Below, one piece after another: positions 21,801-33,197 of a stretch of 64,000 bases of DNA. The notes beneath the pieces were generated by a model that did not search any database, had not been told where the DNA came from, and saw only the letters and a program-made list of their open reading frames with translations. The position numbers and the translations under genes are program-made. The stretch covers positions 372,001-436,000 of the forward strand of contig NW_027476096.1 of NCBI RefSeq assembly GCF_051020955.1. Direction: 5' to 3'. The DNA is from Megalopta genalis (taxonomy: Eukaryota > Arthropoda > Insecta > Hymenoptera > Halictidae). How positions within the stretch are numbered: position 1 is the stretch's first letter; each line of letters begins with the position of its first letter.

Positions 21801-22179
21801 TTTAGCCATCCAGTCAAATCTACTCAGATCAAATCGAGAACATCGCCAAATAATATGATTAGCGTCTTGATCTGGGTAACCGCACTGACATTCAGAGCTG
21901 GAAACTAGGTTAATTCTGAAAAGAGACGATGAGAGCTGATAGTGATCGTCATGTAGTCTATTGACAAGACTAACACTGTCTGTTAGAAGAAATTTACTAG
22001 AAAATCATGGGATTGAATTGGAATTATAGAATATGCCAAAGTATTTAGACCCTCCGTATTCGACTAGCTAGAATAGGTGCTTATCAGATTCTACCCTAGC
22101 TAATTTACGAAAGCTCGAAGTGAAATAGGTGAAGAGAGAAGATTTCTTTTGCCAACATATGTATTTTTCATTCAAGGCA

Positions 22180-22680
22180 ATGCCGGCCACAAAAAATATT
22201 CTAAAAAAGAATGTATAAAAGCTCTCCACAATAATAATTCATCCAAAAAAGCATCCAGAAGGTATTAATGCAAAAAGATTAATCCACACAAAAAGCATTC
22301 AAAAGTTATTAACCCTTTGCACTCGAAGTCATTGTAACTGTAAATCTAAATTAATTTTTCTGACTTATGATATTTCCATTTTATATGACAAAGTGCATTT
22401 TATGGATACGAAATTGAGTCATGTGACTCATACAGCAGTTAGACTTTTAACAATTTTTTATATCTAAACTTTGATAATATAAAAATTATCTTGGAACGTG
22501 ACGTAACAATTTCAGTGGTGCCTCAAAGTCATCACTTGAGTGCAAAAGGTTAATAAACCCTTAAAAAAACTTCTAAAAAATGATTATCCTTTTCGCTACG
22601 AAAAATATCTTCAAGTACAAACAATAAATTATCAATCAACAAAAAGAGACTTAGAAAAATGTTGAACTTCAGAAGGACAT
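22180..22680. repeat. Unclassified repeat R22, split by a TTAA element
   Basis: AATTCATCCAAAAAAGCATC, AAAGCATTCAAAAGTTATTA and AATAAACCCTTAAAAAAAC reappear in the same order at 42570-42690 without interruption. No coding content. Confidence 0.75.
22313..22549. mobile_element. piggyBac-type TTAA MITE, CCCTTTGCACTCGA family
   Basis: 237 bp between TTAA at 22309-22312 and TTAA at 22550-22553. Termini CCCTTTGCACTCGAAG and CACTTGAGTGCAAAAGG are inverted, with extended pairing further in. It sits in R22 at a site that is empty (single TTAA) in the paralogue at 42661-42664, direct proof of TTAA-type insertion. Confidence 0.9.
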
Positions 22681-22919
22681 AAAAAGAAAACTTTAAAAAA
22701 TATTTATTGACATTTAATTTAATGTGAAGAAAGCATTGGTTTCAACAGTAGTCGTCCACTTTATATTTGATTTGAAATTGAAGAAAGTACTGAAATCAGA
22801 AATAGTTGCTCCGTTTGTACAGTGTGCTCTACAACTTGTCAATTAGAAAATCACGATGAAACATTAATATTTTAAGCGGTTTTACGTATAGCGAATATAT
22901 GGGAAATCCAGAGAAATTA

Positions 22920-23094
22920 TATTTAGCGTCAGCCGAGCTCACACATACACGCACACCTCTCATTGGTCACTGTTTTTCATTTCTAACTCGTAAACAAAAC
23001 CGCGGATTTCATTCTCGCTGAGGAAAAAGTTACTTGAAATGACCTCAGGAACCCCCCATTTCCAGATTGGGAGACATTTTTGAGGCACCCTGTA
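22920..23094. mobile_element. Half of a CAGGGTGTC-family MITE
   Basis: Right arm only: CACCTCTCATTGGTCACTG, TAACTCGTAAACAAAACCGC, GAGGAAAAAGTTACTTG, ending GAGGCACCCTGTA. The left arm is missing. Confidence 0.75.
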
Positions 23095-23915
23095 AAATAT
23101 TACTATGAATACTAATTTAACGATGTAGGTAACAAGTAGTACTGAAAGCTTCTTAATTTTTTATAATGAAATACAGAACCGTTGGTCATTATAAACTCTA
23201 ACGAGACAGCTTTAAAACGAAGCTCCCTTTTGAAATGTAAGTTATAAGTATGTAATACTATAAAGAGAATGTTTAAGTTGAAACTTAGCTTTTTACTGGA
23301 ACACACTGACAATGGGAATACGCAGTAGAATAATGCACAAAGGAGAACGAAATAAGAATAAAGGTAAGGAAAAGAATTGGTACAATTTAACAGAAAGTAA
23401 GAAAAGTAACAGAAGACTGCGTATTAACGTAACGTCGAATGGAAATAGGAAAAGCAGGGAGCTGCAAGAATTTACCAAAGGAACAGGCTCCGGAGAACAA
23501 TGGTATTATTCATTTTTCATAACGAGTACAAATATCTTCGAAATTACTTTTTTCGGGTTTCCAATAACTGCCTGCAAGTAGATAAAACTAAATATATTTT
23601 GACCAGGATGTTAAAATCATATAAGTATGAAATTTAATAGGTTTCCTAAAAAGTGGGCATAGAGCCACCATGTACTGTGATATACGTATGTACATATGTA
23701 CTTGTGGTAGTTTTAAGTGATCTGCTTAGAGTTCCGAGGAGTCTAACTCCTAAAAATGACCAATTTTTATGGCGTAGAGTGGTGTGCGTAATTACAGCTC
23801 AAAATAACTTTTACATTGTTACCGATATCTAATCGAATACTTCACAAAATATCATAGGAGTATATTTTTATTTTCTATTATTTCTAATATTGAAACATAC
23901 AGATAAAATGTTTTA
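23095..23915. other. Unannotated stretch
   Basis: Short open frames on both strands at 23293-23581 overlap; the plus-strand one is Lys/Asn-rich without a domain. No gene supported. Confidence 0.4.
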
Positions 23916-24113
23916 GCATTCATTTAGTAATCTTCGATTTTGTGAAGATACACGAGGATGATGTGAATAATTATAACTTTTACATTCTTAATGATATTTA
24001 AACAAAAATATAACAAAACATTATATTTGTATAAGTTATAATTATTATCCATGTCCACTGTAGTTGGACGTCCTCGTGTATCTCCACAAAATCGAAGATT
24101 ACTAAACGAATGT
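23916..24113. mobile_element. TIR MITE of about 197 bp
   Basis: GCATTCATTTAGTAATCTTC at the left pairs with GAAGATTACTAAACGAATG at the right, and pairing continues through GATTTTGTG and ATACACGAGGA. TIRs are about 44 bp with few mismatches and TA flanks. The interior is AT-rich and itself nearly palindromic. Confidence 0.85.
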
Positions 24114-24199
24114 AGCTTAATTCAAGATCTCTCCAATGTTTCATTGGATCCCTTCATCGGTGTTGATTACGCTTAGCTTCAGTCCTGCCGAGTCAAGAG

Positions 24200-24620
24200 A
24201 AGTGAAATCGAAATGTAAATCGTTCCGTCACTTCTATCGGGCCGTCTCTACTTCAGAAATGTCTACAGAATCGGATCCTGGGTAGGGTTTTCGTGCTGGA
24301 CAAAGAACTTTTCGTAAAAAGTACAAAAACTACGCACGTCGTTTTAAACTTTTACATTAATTTGTAGTTATTTAGGACCAAAAACAATTAATAAATAGTA
24401 TGCCACTACATTCGGAAAACTTTCCCCCATCTTTGAAGATCAATTAGAACTTTCTAACGTTTTTTTACTTTTCATACAATGCCTCATTTTTGTCGAAAAT
24501 TCTGGGTATTTACAAAAGCTCGTTTTTTTCGAAAACGGAGAGTGATGGAACAATTCGGTTTTCGAATTCTTGTTCGGGAAGTGAAACTCTACAGGAATTT
24601 CATGGTGGCTGTAGGAAATC
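24200..24620. repeat. Partial copy of the 47.1-48.8 kb fold-back element
   Basis: GAACTTTTCGTAAAAAGTAC, GAACTTTCTAACG, TTTTCGAAAACGGAGAGTG and CAATTCGGTTTTCGAATTC correspond in order to 47930-48200. One arm only. The two overlapping open frames at 24479-24732 are within it. Confidence 0.65.
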
Positions 24621-24927
24621 AAAAATCGTGTCGGATAGTGTTGTCGATGATCTTAATGATGAAATTAGTTTTTATAAAACGAAGAAATTTTCATTGAACA
24701 CGTACCAATCAGTTAGCTACAGTTTTACTTAGAAAATCAATGCCCTAATTTTCCCGGTATCAAGATCAGTAGCTATCCTTTATTTTAAGAGTATTCAAAC
24801 AATTCATCAAAACATCTGCTGGAGTGAAATTTTTATACAAATAAATGTTTGCTCCAAAAACTTTAAAATTTTTTTCCATGAGATAAATACTATACTATCT
24901 GTGTAATAAATGTACCTAATATTAATA
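24621..24927. other. Unannotated stretch
   Basis: AT-rich; nothing recognised. Confidence 0.4.
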
Positions 24928-25242
24928 GCGGACATGGCGGAAAATATGAGAAGAGGCATTATGAATGGGCTTGCGGTGGAGATCATGAGATTCTGAAAAC
25001 TTTCATATGCGGACGTCGCGATGCTGACAGCGACGAGAGATTAGGAGTTAAAGAGAATGATGAAAAGCTTGGAAAGATACTTGGACAGGAAAGGATTAAT
25101 GTTGAACGTGAAAAACCCAAAGTGATGGTGTTCCGGAATGGAGGAAGTAAGATCGAGGAAACGGAGTGGAAATGAAAAGGGAAGGACACAGAGATGGTCC
25201 GAGAATTTTGCTATCTAGAGATAACGTTCAAAGGAATGAGAA
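24928..25242 (+). pseudogene. Non-LTR retrotransposon reverse transcriptase remnant
   Basis: Plus-strand frames give ADMAENMRRGIMNG, then YADVAMLTATRD (the YADD catalytic box with one aspartate codon lost), MMKSLERYLDRKGLMLNV, KVMVFRNGGSKIEETEWK and MVREFCYLEITFKG. This is the palm/thumb region of a LINE reverse transcriptase of a type common in insect genomes. It has several stops and small indels. The corresponding downstream protein resumes at 26476, so this is one LINE copy split by about 1.2 kb. Confidence 0.85.
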
Positions 25243-26475
25243 TATGACAAGGCATATAAGGTAGAGGATGAAGATAAAATATTGTTTTGGTTCCACTGTG
25301 ACCACTGTTTTAAAATATGCCAAGTCCGGAAGAGTTCGACCAGCGGGAGAAACCAGCCAGTGTAAATATCTCGAAATGACGACGCCATACGGCATTGTGC
25401 TAAAAGTCGAAAAATACTTTGATAAATTGATTGCTGATCACGTATTGCAATTATCACGAAACTGTATCCTGATCTTGCAAATTGCATTTAAAGCTTTAAG
25501 CGGATCTGGCAGTAATTGACAGATAGATAAGTTTGTTTACGCTATTTTAATTTTAAGGGATATATTATGCATAAAACTACTGTATAACCTCAATAGTACG
25601 CATGTATTCATTTCTACCTTATATTAAAAATACGGTCGATTTCTCCCGTAATTCTGATATAGACCGACCATACTGATCCGGGAGCGTTCGACTACATTAA
25701 TTGTGTGTGTTCCGTCCTTCAATGGAATTTTTATTCTTCTTCTACCCGATTTTCTTCAAAGCGAATTTGTTTTCTTTTCAAGTTGAAAATAGCTTAATTT
25801 CCAAAGAATTCCGTGTTGCTTAGCGAGGCAATATCCGTATTTCCACAAACAAGCGCTACTGTTATGTTTGCAGAAAACTTGCAAATATTATAAATAGTTG
25901 AGAGAACATTAAGACAAAGAAGGAAATTATAGGAAGGAATTATAAAGAAACATAGGAATGTTTCAATTAAAAGAGGGTTAAACAATTAGAACAATCATTC
26001 GACTCAAGCAGAGATAATCCGGTTTTACAAGAAAGTGACACGTCATTAGAAGAATGGAACCAAAATGAATGCGTGTGATGCAGAGAGGACTACTTCGAAA
26101 CTACAAAAAGTGACGAAATCAATCACTTTTAATCGATTTCGTAAGCGCCTTCAATCATTTGTGTCTGCCTTATAATATTCCTATGTCGCAGTGAAATAAC
26201 TAAAATATAAGTGCTCATATACATGAAAATATAGCCTAAACTTGCATTTTCACATTTAATATCAAATAATTCAAATAAATATTTTAACTTTGAATTTAAT
26301 AAATTTGTCTTCGTAACGCTATAGTTCATCATAAAGTCGTGTGACAAACTTAATACTTTGGATATCAAGGTTTCAAAGAGTTAGTTCGTTTAGAGGAGAA
26401 ACAAATATCTTGAAATATCAAAGTCGAAACATTGACATTTAGCCACAAATTGCCGACCACTATGCACTCTAAGGT
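25243..26475. other. About 1.2-kb segment interrupting the LINE
   Basis: It lies between two collinear pieces of one LINE ORF. A weak plus-strand fragment near 26040-26100 (ECV-stop-CREDYFETTKSDE) recalls the cysteine-rich tail of pogo/Tigger-type transposases. The overlapping open frames 25215-25519 are unrecognised. Its nature is otherwise unknown. Confidence 0.35.
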
Positions 26476-27440
26476 TGAATCAGATATGGATTATAGGGAA
26501 GCGTAAATTCAGAGACAACTTTCTCATGAGAATGTTCTTGTTCGACGTATTAATGCTAGGTATATTATTACTCGGATTGGAGTTATGGGGCTGCAAGGAG
26601 AAGGAGACGGTGGAACGAATGCGCTTAAAGTAAACAGGGTGTCCCAAAAGTCACTCGAAATCGGGAAATAAGCCGTAGATTGCATTTGCGTTACGGAAAA
26701 AGTTTCTTCAAATAACTTCAGGAATCCCTCATTTCCCGATTTCGAGTAACTTTTGGAACACCCTGTATAAAGTGGAGAAAAAGCGAAAAGAGTTAGAGCA
26801 AGCTTATATAGAGGGCAAATGGCCTTAAGATTTAAGGAGAGTCTAAAAAGAAGGAGAGGAGGAAAGATCGTTTTAGAATGTTTAAAATAAGACGACAGAA
26901 TCGAAGAATCGAAGAATTGAAAATCAAAAGCAGATTGAAAAAGGATGAATATTTTAAAAGGAAGGGGTCAGATCAATTGAGATACGGTGGGTTAGAGTTA
27001 AGTACACAACTGAGAAGACGAGATAAAGAAGCTCGGCAGCAGAATATATATTAAAGTTTTAGGTTTATTAGAGAATCTGATAAAGGAAGTAAAAGGAGGA
27101 TGTCGGAGATTGGTAGGAAGAGTGAGGTGCGGAAATTTGGAAGGATGGAATAAGTACCGGGAGAAGAAAGGAGTAAGAAATTGCGACCTGTGTGGAGAGA
27201 AGTACGGAACTTTCGAACATTCAGTAAGAGAATGAAACGAAACAGAGAGAAGGGTTGGGATAGAAATCGAGAAGATGAAGAAATGGTTAGGTATGGCAGA
27301 TAGATAGAGATAGAAGATGAAGGGATGTGCAATAATATGGTAGCAGCCATACAAAAGCAAAGAGAAAGGAGGTGCAATAGCAGGAGGGAAAGAAAAGAAA
27401 GAGGCAGATGAATTTAGTCTAGTACATATAGGAAACAAGG
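26476..27440 (+). pseudogene. Non-LTR retrotransposon C-terminal remnant, split by a MITE
   Basis: 26479-26632 reads IWIIGKRKFRDNFLMRM, FLFDVLMLGILLLGLELWG, CKEKETVERM, the segment following the reverse transcriptase in insect LINEs. A MITE (26635-26766) then intervenes. After it come LEQAYIEGKWP and a decayed stretch. At 27125-27230 VRCGNLEGWNKYREKKG is followed by CDLCGEKYGTFEHSV, a C-terminal CxxC...H knuckle whose last cysteine is lost. The tail is purine-rich, which creates the 146-aa and 108-aa minus-strand open frames at 26998-27438; those are shadows. Clade not resolved. Confidence 0.8.
26635..26766. mobile_element. Short CAGGGTGTC-family MITE inside the LINE
   Basis: Only about 132 bp: CAGGGTGTCCCAAAAGTC at the left, GACTT-less complement ACTTTTGGAACACCCTG at the right, with GAAATCGGGAAATAAG / CATTTCCCGATTTCG pairing between. 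The GC-rich centre of longer family members is missing. Confidence 0.85.
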
Positions 27441-27819
27441 TACGTGAATGAGTATGATGCGCAGGAGATTAAGTCGGATCTCAAATTGAAGGAATGACGC
27501 GACGTACAATGGTCGGAATGACCGGTCTAGGTGGACAAAAATGAAAAAAATTGACTACCTAAAACTGTCATAAAACGGTTGCTGATAGTTTCTAGGAGTA
27601 TTATATGACTCAGATGCACCAAAACTTTACTCCCAAATTTCCCTATTAGGATGGTATCCCTGCTGGTAAGTTGTATGTATACTTCCGAAAAATTAGTAAA
27701 TATTCTTCAGACATTCTAAAGTAAAGGTGAACAGCGTTTTTCTTAAAAATATCACTTTTACGTAGTAAAAAAAGAAAATCCGAAAAGTTCACGTTTTATG
27801 ACTTGTTCAATGCTTCGAA
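27441..27819. other. Unannotated stretch after the LINE
   Basis: No gene or recognisable repeat. Confidence 0.4.
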
Positions 27820-27993
27820 CGCGGCTCGAGTCCGTCCCGACTTTCGCGCCCTCACCTCTCATTGGTCAGGGGTTTTCGTTAATAACTTGTAAACAAAGCC
27901 GCAGATTGCATTCTCGCAAAGGAAAAAGTTACTTAGAATGATCTCAGCTACCCCACATTTCCGTAATGCGAGACATTTTTGGGACATCCTGTA
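27820..27993. mobile_element. Half of a CAGGGTGTC-family MITE
   Basis: Right arm: CTCTCATTGGTCAGGGGTT, TAACTTGTAAACAAAGCCGC, GGAAAAAGTTACTTAG, ending TTGGGACATCCTGTA. No left arm. Confidence 0.75.
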
Positions 27994-28804
27994 TAAGATA
28001 AGTACAAATGCTCCTGTGGTCCTATTTGGTGATGCTTTGTTGACCAGTGAACGATTCTTCGCATTTGAATTGTATTAATTTTACTTAACCCAACAATGGA
28101 CAGATCTGTGCAACGTATATTTACTATTTTTTATCTGCATTTTTAAAAATACAAATAGGCAATAGGAGCAGAAATATCCGCTCGTCTGTTACAATTCTTT
28201 CACTCTACATCCTCTAACTTTTTTTTATTTTCCTCGCCTCTAATAATTGTACAATATTATATCCGTAACTTTCCATAAAACTTTGTAATTTGATTTTCAG
28301 TAAATCCGTACCACACCAATCGTATTATTTAACATATGGCGTCAACAGATCAGCAAAGAGAATAAGGTGTCTGCTTTAATTGATTATATTACTCAAAATT
28401 TGAGTACTCAAAGTTCAGAATATATTATTCACTTTGAATTATTAAAAAAAGTGAAAAATATTTCGAAATTATTTGAGAAAACGTGGAATACTTAGTTACA
28501 GTTGCAGTGCTTCGAACATAGAACATAGGTACAATTGTTGGCTTTACGAACTTTTTGGATAATAAAACATTTTTGTCCATCCAGATCGTGCGACGCGATA
28601 CAGAGGTTCTGCGTTCGTAGTTCGGAATTACAAGGTACACCCTTCATGCGTCTCAGTTCGCTGTACGAGAGACCCGACTGTGCGACGCGTGACCTAGCCC
28701 CACTCCTTCGATTTCACATCTGACTTAATCTCTTGCGAACCATGGTGAAGAGTGCGTGAATGGAAGAAGTAAAAGGTTAAGATGGAATTGTACTGGTTAT
28801 GTAA
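27994..28804. other. Unannotated stretch
   Basis: Positions 28570-28720 are GC-richer than the surroundings; open frames there on both strands have no recognisable domain. Confidence 0.4.
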
Positions 28805-29392
28805 GAGCCATTCCATGCCACACGACCACTTTTGCACTTTTGTCGTTTGATGACAGGGATTCTGATGATATTGAAGTATGTTTCAGTCCATATACATTTA
28901 GGGATGGTTAATGTTATTATTTTTCTAATTTCGAAATTGCGTAAGAGTTACAAGCTCTCAAAATTTTCAGTTTTTGGTGATTTTTGCGCAAACTGTTGTC
29001 ACGTTTGAATTTATATCTGAGAAACTATTAAGGATACAAGGTTGCGATTTTTTCTGGTAAAGTCGAAGAATATACACTCCCCTCCAAAAGTATTAGGACA
29101 CTCACAAAAAATTAAATAAATATGAGATTAGGGTCAGGATTATCAGGAAAAAATCTCACTCTCATATCTTTAATAGTTCCGGAGATATAAATTCAAACGT
29201 GAAACCAGTTTTCGTAGAAATCAGCAAAATCTGGAAACTTTGGGAGCTTGTAACTCTTAAACAATTTCAGAATTATAAAAATTATGACATAACCCCCCTT
29301 TCCCAATTACATATGGATTGCAACATATTTCAATACCATGAAAATCCCTGACATCGAGATACAAAAGTGATCCTTTTGGTATGGAATGATTC
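28805..29392. mobile_element. Fold-back element, about 275-bp arms
   Basis: Left AGCCATTCCATGCCACACGA and right TTTTGGTATGGAATGATTC are the outer ends. The arms pair along TCTAATTTCGAAATTG / CAATTTCAGAATTATA-type blocks and TCTGAGAAACTATTAAGGAT / ATCTTTAATAGTTCCGGAGA. The hinge (29078-29110) reads CACTCCCCTCCAAAAGTATT then AGGACAC, which resembles a Tc1-like terminus. A single-arm relative is at 16741-17110. Confidence 0.75.
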
Positions 29393-31299
29393 GTAAATCA
29401 AGTTCAATTTCTTAGCCGATAGACTGAAATAAAGTATGTATTATTATTATAATAAAAGTTCCGTCGAAAGATATTGCTTTAAAACGTTTATTAAAAGAGG
29501 TCTTATATAGGAAACGCAAACAACCGGAAACTGTGAATTGTTTATATACGTGTTACAAATAAGTAATATATACGATAGAATATCGATTTGAGTCTCATAA
29601 TTATTTAATATTGTTATAGTACTATCAATTGAATAATATTCAGTATTTGTTAGAATTATGAAGAACTTTCTAGCACTAAATAAAATATCCATCCCTGTTA
29701 TAAATAATTTTCTAACTTTTCATTTTTAGGAGCTATGCGAATTAAAACTTTCATTTCATGAACTTTTTTTAACTGCTCTTATTGAAACATATAATGAGAC
29801 AACGAATTTTAATTAAAAAAAGTTTAACTAACCTAACTTCGTGATTCATTAAAATGTTTTAAGTTGATCAGTATTCAACAGAATTCTATAATATTCTATA
29901 ATATGACATCATTGCTTATGTTTTATTATTATTATATTATTTACGATTTGTTCATCATTTATTTATTATTATATTATTTACGAAATGCGAAATGGGATTG
30001 TTAATTTCACGCGCATTACAGAGACAGTCGTTGAGAATTTTGAATTGAAATCAAAGAATTAAAATAATTAAAATAATTAAAATCCATTCATAGCGTATGT
30101 TATAAATTTTTATTTTATTTCCATTTCTTCTTTATGGTTTCAAGAAACAAAAATTATCAGGATATTATATTTTGGCCAAGGAGAAAGTTACTTCAAATGG
30201 CTTCAGGAATAACCCCCTTCAAGGGCTTAAAACATTGTTTAGACACCACGTATAGAACCGATGACTAGAATAATATGTTATTAATAAGAGTAAAATAATA
30301 CCGATAACAATGATCGTTAACAACCTATGAAATTGATGCGACTATAAATTAACAAAAAACAAAGTTTACATGTTCGGACAATTTATTTACAAACTACGGA
30401 CATCATTCTAAAAATTTGTCGTCTTATCATTTATTATACAATATTAATGCTACAAAACAGTTAATAAATGCTGTTAATACTACGAAACATCTTTAGTGAA
30501 TAGAAAGGATATTGGATCTAGCTTTTTGTGATGACGTTAATTAGAAAGCATTCTGTTATATCATCTATATGTGTATATTAATATCTTATTACACACGAAA
30601 GTAATACGGCAATGTAAAATTTTTAATGAGTTACCATTAATAAATACGAAAAATGTTATCGGTGACATAACTTATCACATAACAACAGATACAAAAATAC
30701 AGCAAGACACGAAGATACATGCTATAGACAAAAGTTTCCATTTTCGCAATTTCAATGAGTACAATTAACATATTGTTTCGTTATTAAATGTGGGCACTCA
30801 AAACGCTCGAGTTGTTTGAATTACAGAATAATATTAACGAACGCCGCTCGAAAGTAACGCGTTGCAGAATAAAACTTTTTGCAGGTATACCAGAATTCCT
30901 CATATAAACGTAATAATTGGATTGCTTGATCATCATATGCTCCAGTTGGTTCAAACAATTCATTTTCTGCAGTCTGCTGCTGCGTTATAATACCGGAGTG
31001 TTGTTAAACTTGAACGACTAGCTTCTGCAAGTCTGCTTAAGCGATCAGAAATGGGAGCATACGGAGAACCTAAAGGGCTCTGGAAAGATAAAGTATACAC
31101 GCGGGCATGCATGTGCGCGCATATATGAGCCGACGGATGTAGCATTCTCAGACTGTGGCCAGACAATCTTATTCCTCAAGTAACTTGCGATGTAGCTCAT
31201 AATGAACTCGTTGCTCCTTCCCTCAATTCCTATTTATAACTTCTGCACGTGGATTATAAAGCCTGCCCGAAACAAGAATGCTTAACACTTTGTCATTCT
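29393..31299. other. Mostly unannotated AT-rich stretch
   Basis: Positions 29920-29985 are TTATTATTATATTATTTACG duplicated in tandem. Positions 30173-30254 hold a fragment of a CAGGGTGTC-family MITE arm (AGAAAGTTACTTCAAATGGC). Open frames at 29447, 30571 and 30960 show no domain. Confidence 0.5.
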
Positions 31300-31489
31300 A
31301 ACTGTAGTAATCTATTATTTTACACATATACACATAGCGCAACAATTAATTGTTAAGACTGGACCGATTAAACACAATAGAAACGAAATCTCATGATATG
31401 TTTTATTCAAAATAATCTCCTCTTGCTTCAATACACATGTTACAGCGTGTTGGGCTATTTGCTGTGAAATGGAGCATCGTCTACAAATA

Positions 31490-31747
31490 TGAGCCGTTTA
31501 TTTCGAAAGTGGCATAAGTCACTTTGTTTTTAAGTCGGCCACTTTGTTTCTAAGTCGATATATTTAAGGGTTTGCGTTTTACCACGTTTAAAAGTATGGA
31601 TGCTAACTTTCGAGAAGATTTACTTGTATTTGTTATCTCAGGATACTGATATTTTTCTCAGTATAAATAATTTCGTATAAACATTAAAAGATCACCACTT
31701 TTCATTACGGTAAAGTGACTTATGCCACTTTCAAAATAAACGGCTCA
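31490..31747. mobile_element. TIR MITE, GAGCCGTTTATTTTGAAA family, inside the mariner
   Basis: 258 bp. TGAGCCGTTTATTTCGAAAG at the left and CTTTCAAAATAAACGGCTCA at the right, flanked by TA on both sides. The uninterrupted paralogue at 2597-2610 keeps a single TA at the same position, proving TA target duplication. Non-coding. Confidence 0.93.
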
Positions 31748-31966
31748 TATGTGGTCGAAGGAATCATTTGAGATTGTTCCAAGAGATGTCATTGAAGCGA
31801 CGATGGTCGTTTCTCTTCAAATATAAAGCCAGACTGTTATTGGAAATTATAACTTTGATAGCGTATTAACTCTTGAGTGGTGATATACACATTGCAAAAC
31901 TAATCATTTTTCAAATTGGATCAATAAAACACGAAAGAAGCAACATATAAAAGATCTCATGATGTT

Positions 31967-32535
31967 TTATTCAAAATAATCTCGAACGCATGATTCAGCT
32001 CGTTTTGTGCTATTATCCCTGATTCCCGTGTTCAAGCTGCTTTGATGGTCGCAATGTCTTCGAAAAAGCATCTTTTTTATTTCAATTTTGGAAATAAAGA
32101 GAAATCGTCCGAGGTGAATATGGCGAATGATTGAGCACTCAGACTTGATTTCAGGCCAAAAATTGACGAACAATGAGCGACTTGTGAGACGGCGCGTTAT
32201 CGTGCAATAGTATTCAACTATCTGGATCTTGATAATCGAGACAGATACGACGCGAAGAATGGTCCGAATCGCCTTTCAATTGATGTTCATAACCGCTTCC
32301 ATCATTTTCAGTGAAGCATTGCGGTCATTTGCAATAAAATTACGTCTTTTTCGATCTTTCAGGTTTTCGAATTGAAATTGATCTTTTTGATATGTTGGTC
32401 ATCTTCTAGCGACTGTCTATCATCCAGATATCGTTTATGCAACACGAAAACATTTGGTCGACTTAAACAAGCATCGCCATATACTTGCTGTATCAACCGG
32501 AATGTTTCTAATTTCATAACCGCTTTTTGTTCCAT
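31967..32535 (-). pseudogene. Mariner transposase pseudogene
   Basis: From an ATG at 32535: EQKAVMKLETFRLIQQVYGD, ACLSRPNVFVLHKRYLDD, RQSLEDDQH, then frameshifts, NDRNASLKMMEAVMNIN, a stop, and further down FVNFWPEIKSECS and FISKIEIKKMLF in shifted frames, ending CVRDYFE. Same family as 1862-2390 and more complete at the N-terminus. The first catalytic aspartate region is deleted here as well. Inactive. Confidence 0.85.
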
Positions 32536-32755
32536 GTTACAATTTCAACATCGATTAAAGACTCGGTCAGGAAGAACTGTCATAGCTTTGTCATTTATCA
32601 TTCGCTTGGCATGAACTTGGGTGCGTCAGACAGATAAACGATTGACATTTCTATGGATGCTAGCGCTCAACAAATGTTTCCACTACTTGCTGCGATATGA
32701 CGCCTTTAGACTGAGATATGGCGAATTTATATTACAAACACAGTTTAACCAGTTT

Positions 32756-33193
32756 TCTCTTTTCGACGAGTATACACGTCATAATACGAAACGTTGCCAT
32801 TTCTTTATGACGAGTGCACTCGTCAAAACGAGCTAACTGATTAAGAGGGATGTATACTTTTATATTCTTTATGGATTTACATATATTATGAAAGTGTTGT
32901 AATTAAACAAAATGTGAAGGAAATCAAATACATACAGTTTAATTACAGTAACTTCCACGCTTTTCAAAGAGATTGCGACAGCTAACTGGATGATACATAA
33001 CACATTTTAAATTTTGAATGTCTCTTAACCCCTTGTATTATAACATACAAGTTATACAAGTTATAATACCTTGTATTATAACAAAAAGTGAAACTCCTGA
33101 TGAAGATTTCATCGAATATGAATATTATTCGTTTCTCCTAAATCGAAACAAAATTTGATTGTTTTGTTATCAAAATTTAGAAAGAACGAAAAG
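32756..33193. other. Unannotated stretch
   Basis: Contains a small inverted repeat ACAAGTTATAATACCTTG near 33052; otherwise nothing recognised. Confidence 0.4.
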
Positions 33194-33197
33194 ATAT

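Larger units (their letters stand above)
31300..32755 (-). mobile_element. Mariner-like composite element, minus strand
   Basis: On the minus strand: 5' end near 32755 (matches 13681 and 1757), transposase remnant 32535-31967, 3' end with GAGTGGTGATATACACA in plus-strand reading at 31874. Then comes a further segment ending in a second mariner-like tail at 31300-31430 (ATTATTTTGAATAAAACAT in complement, found in both tails). The locus at 1757-2670 has the same order. A MITE (31490-31747) sits in the second segment. Confidence 0.75.

Noticed and set aside
26998..27438. 146- and 108-codon minus-strand open frames, hydrophobic and Ser/Pro/Phe-rich
   Set aside because: Antisense of the purine-rich tail of a LINE whose plus strand shows the C-terminal Cys knuckle.
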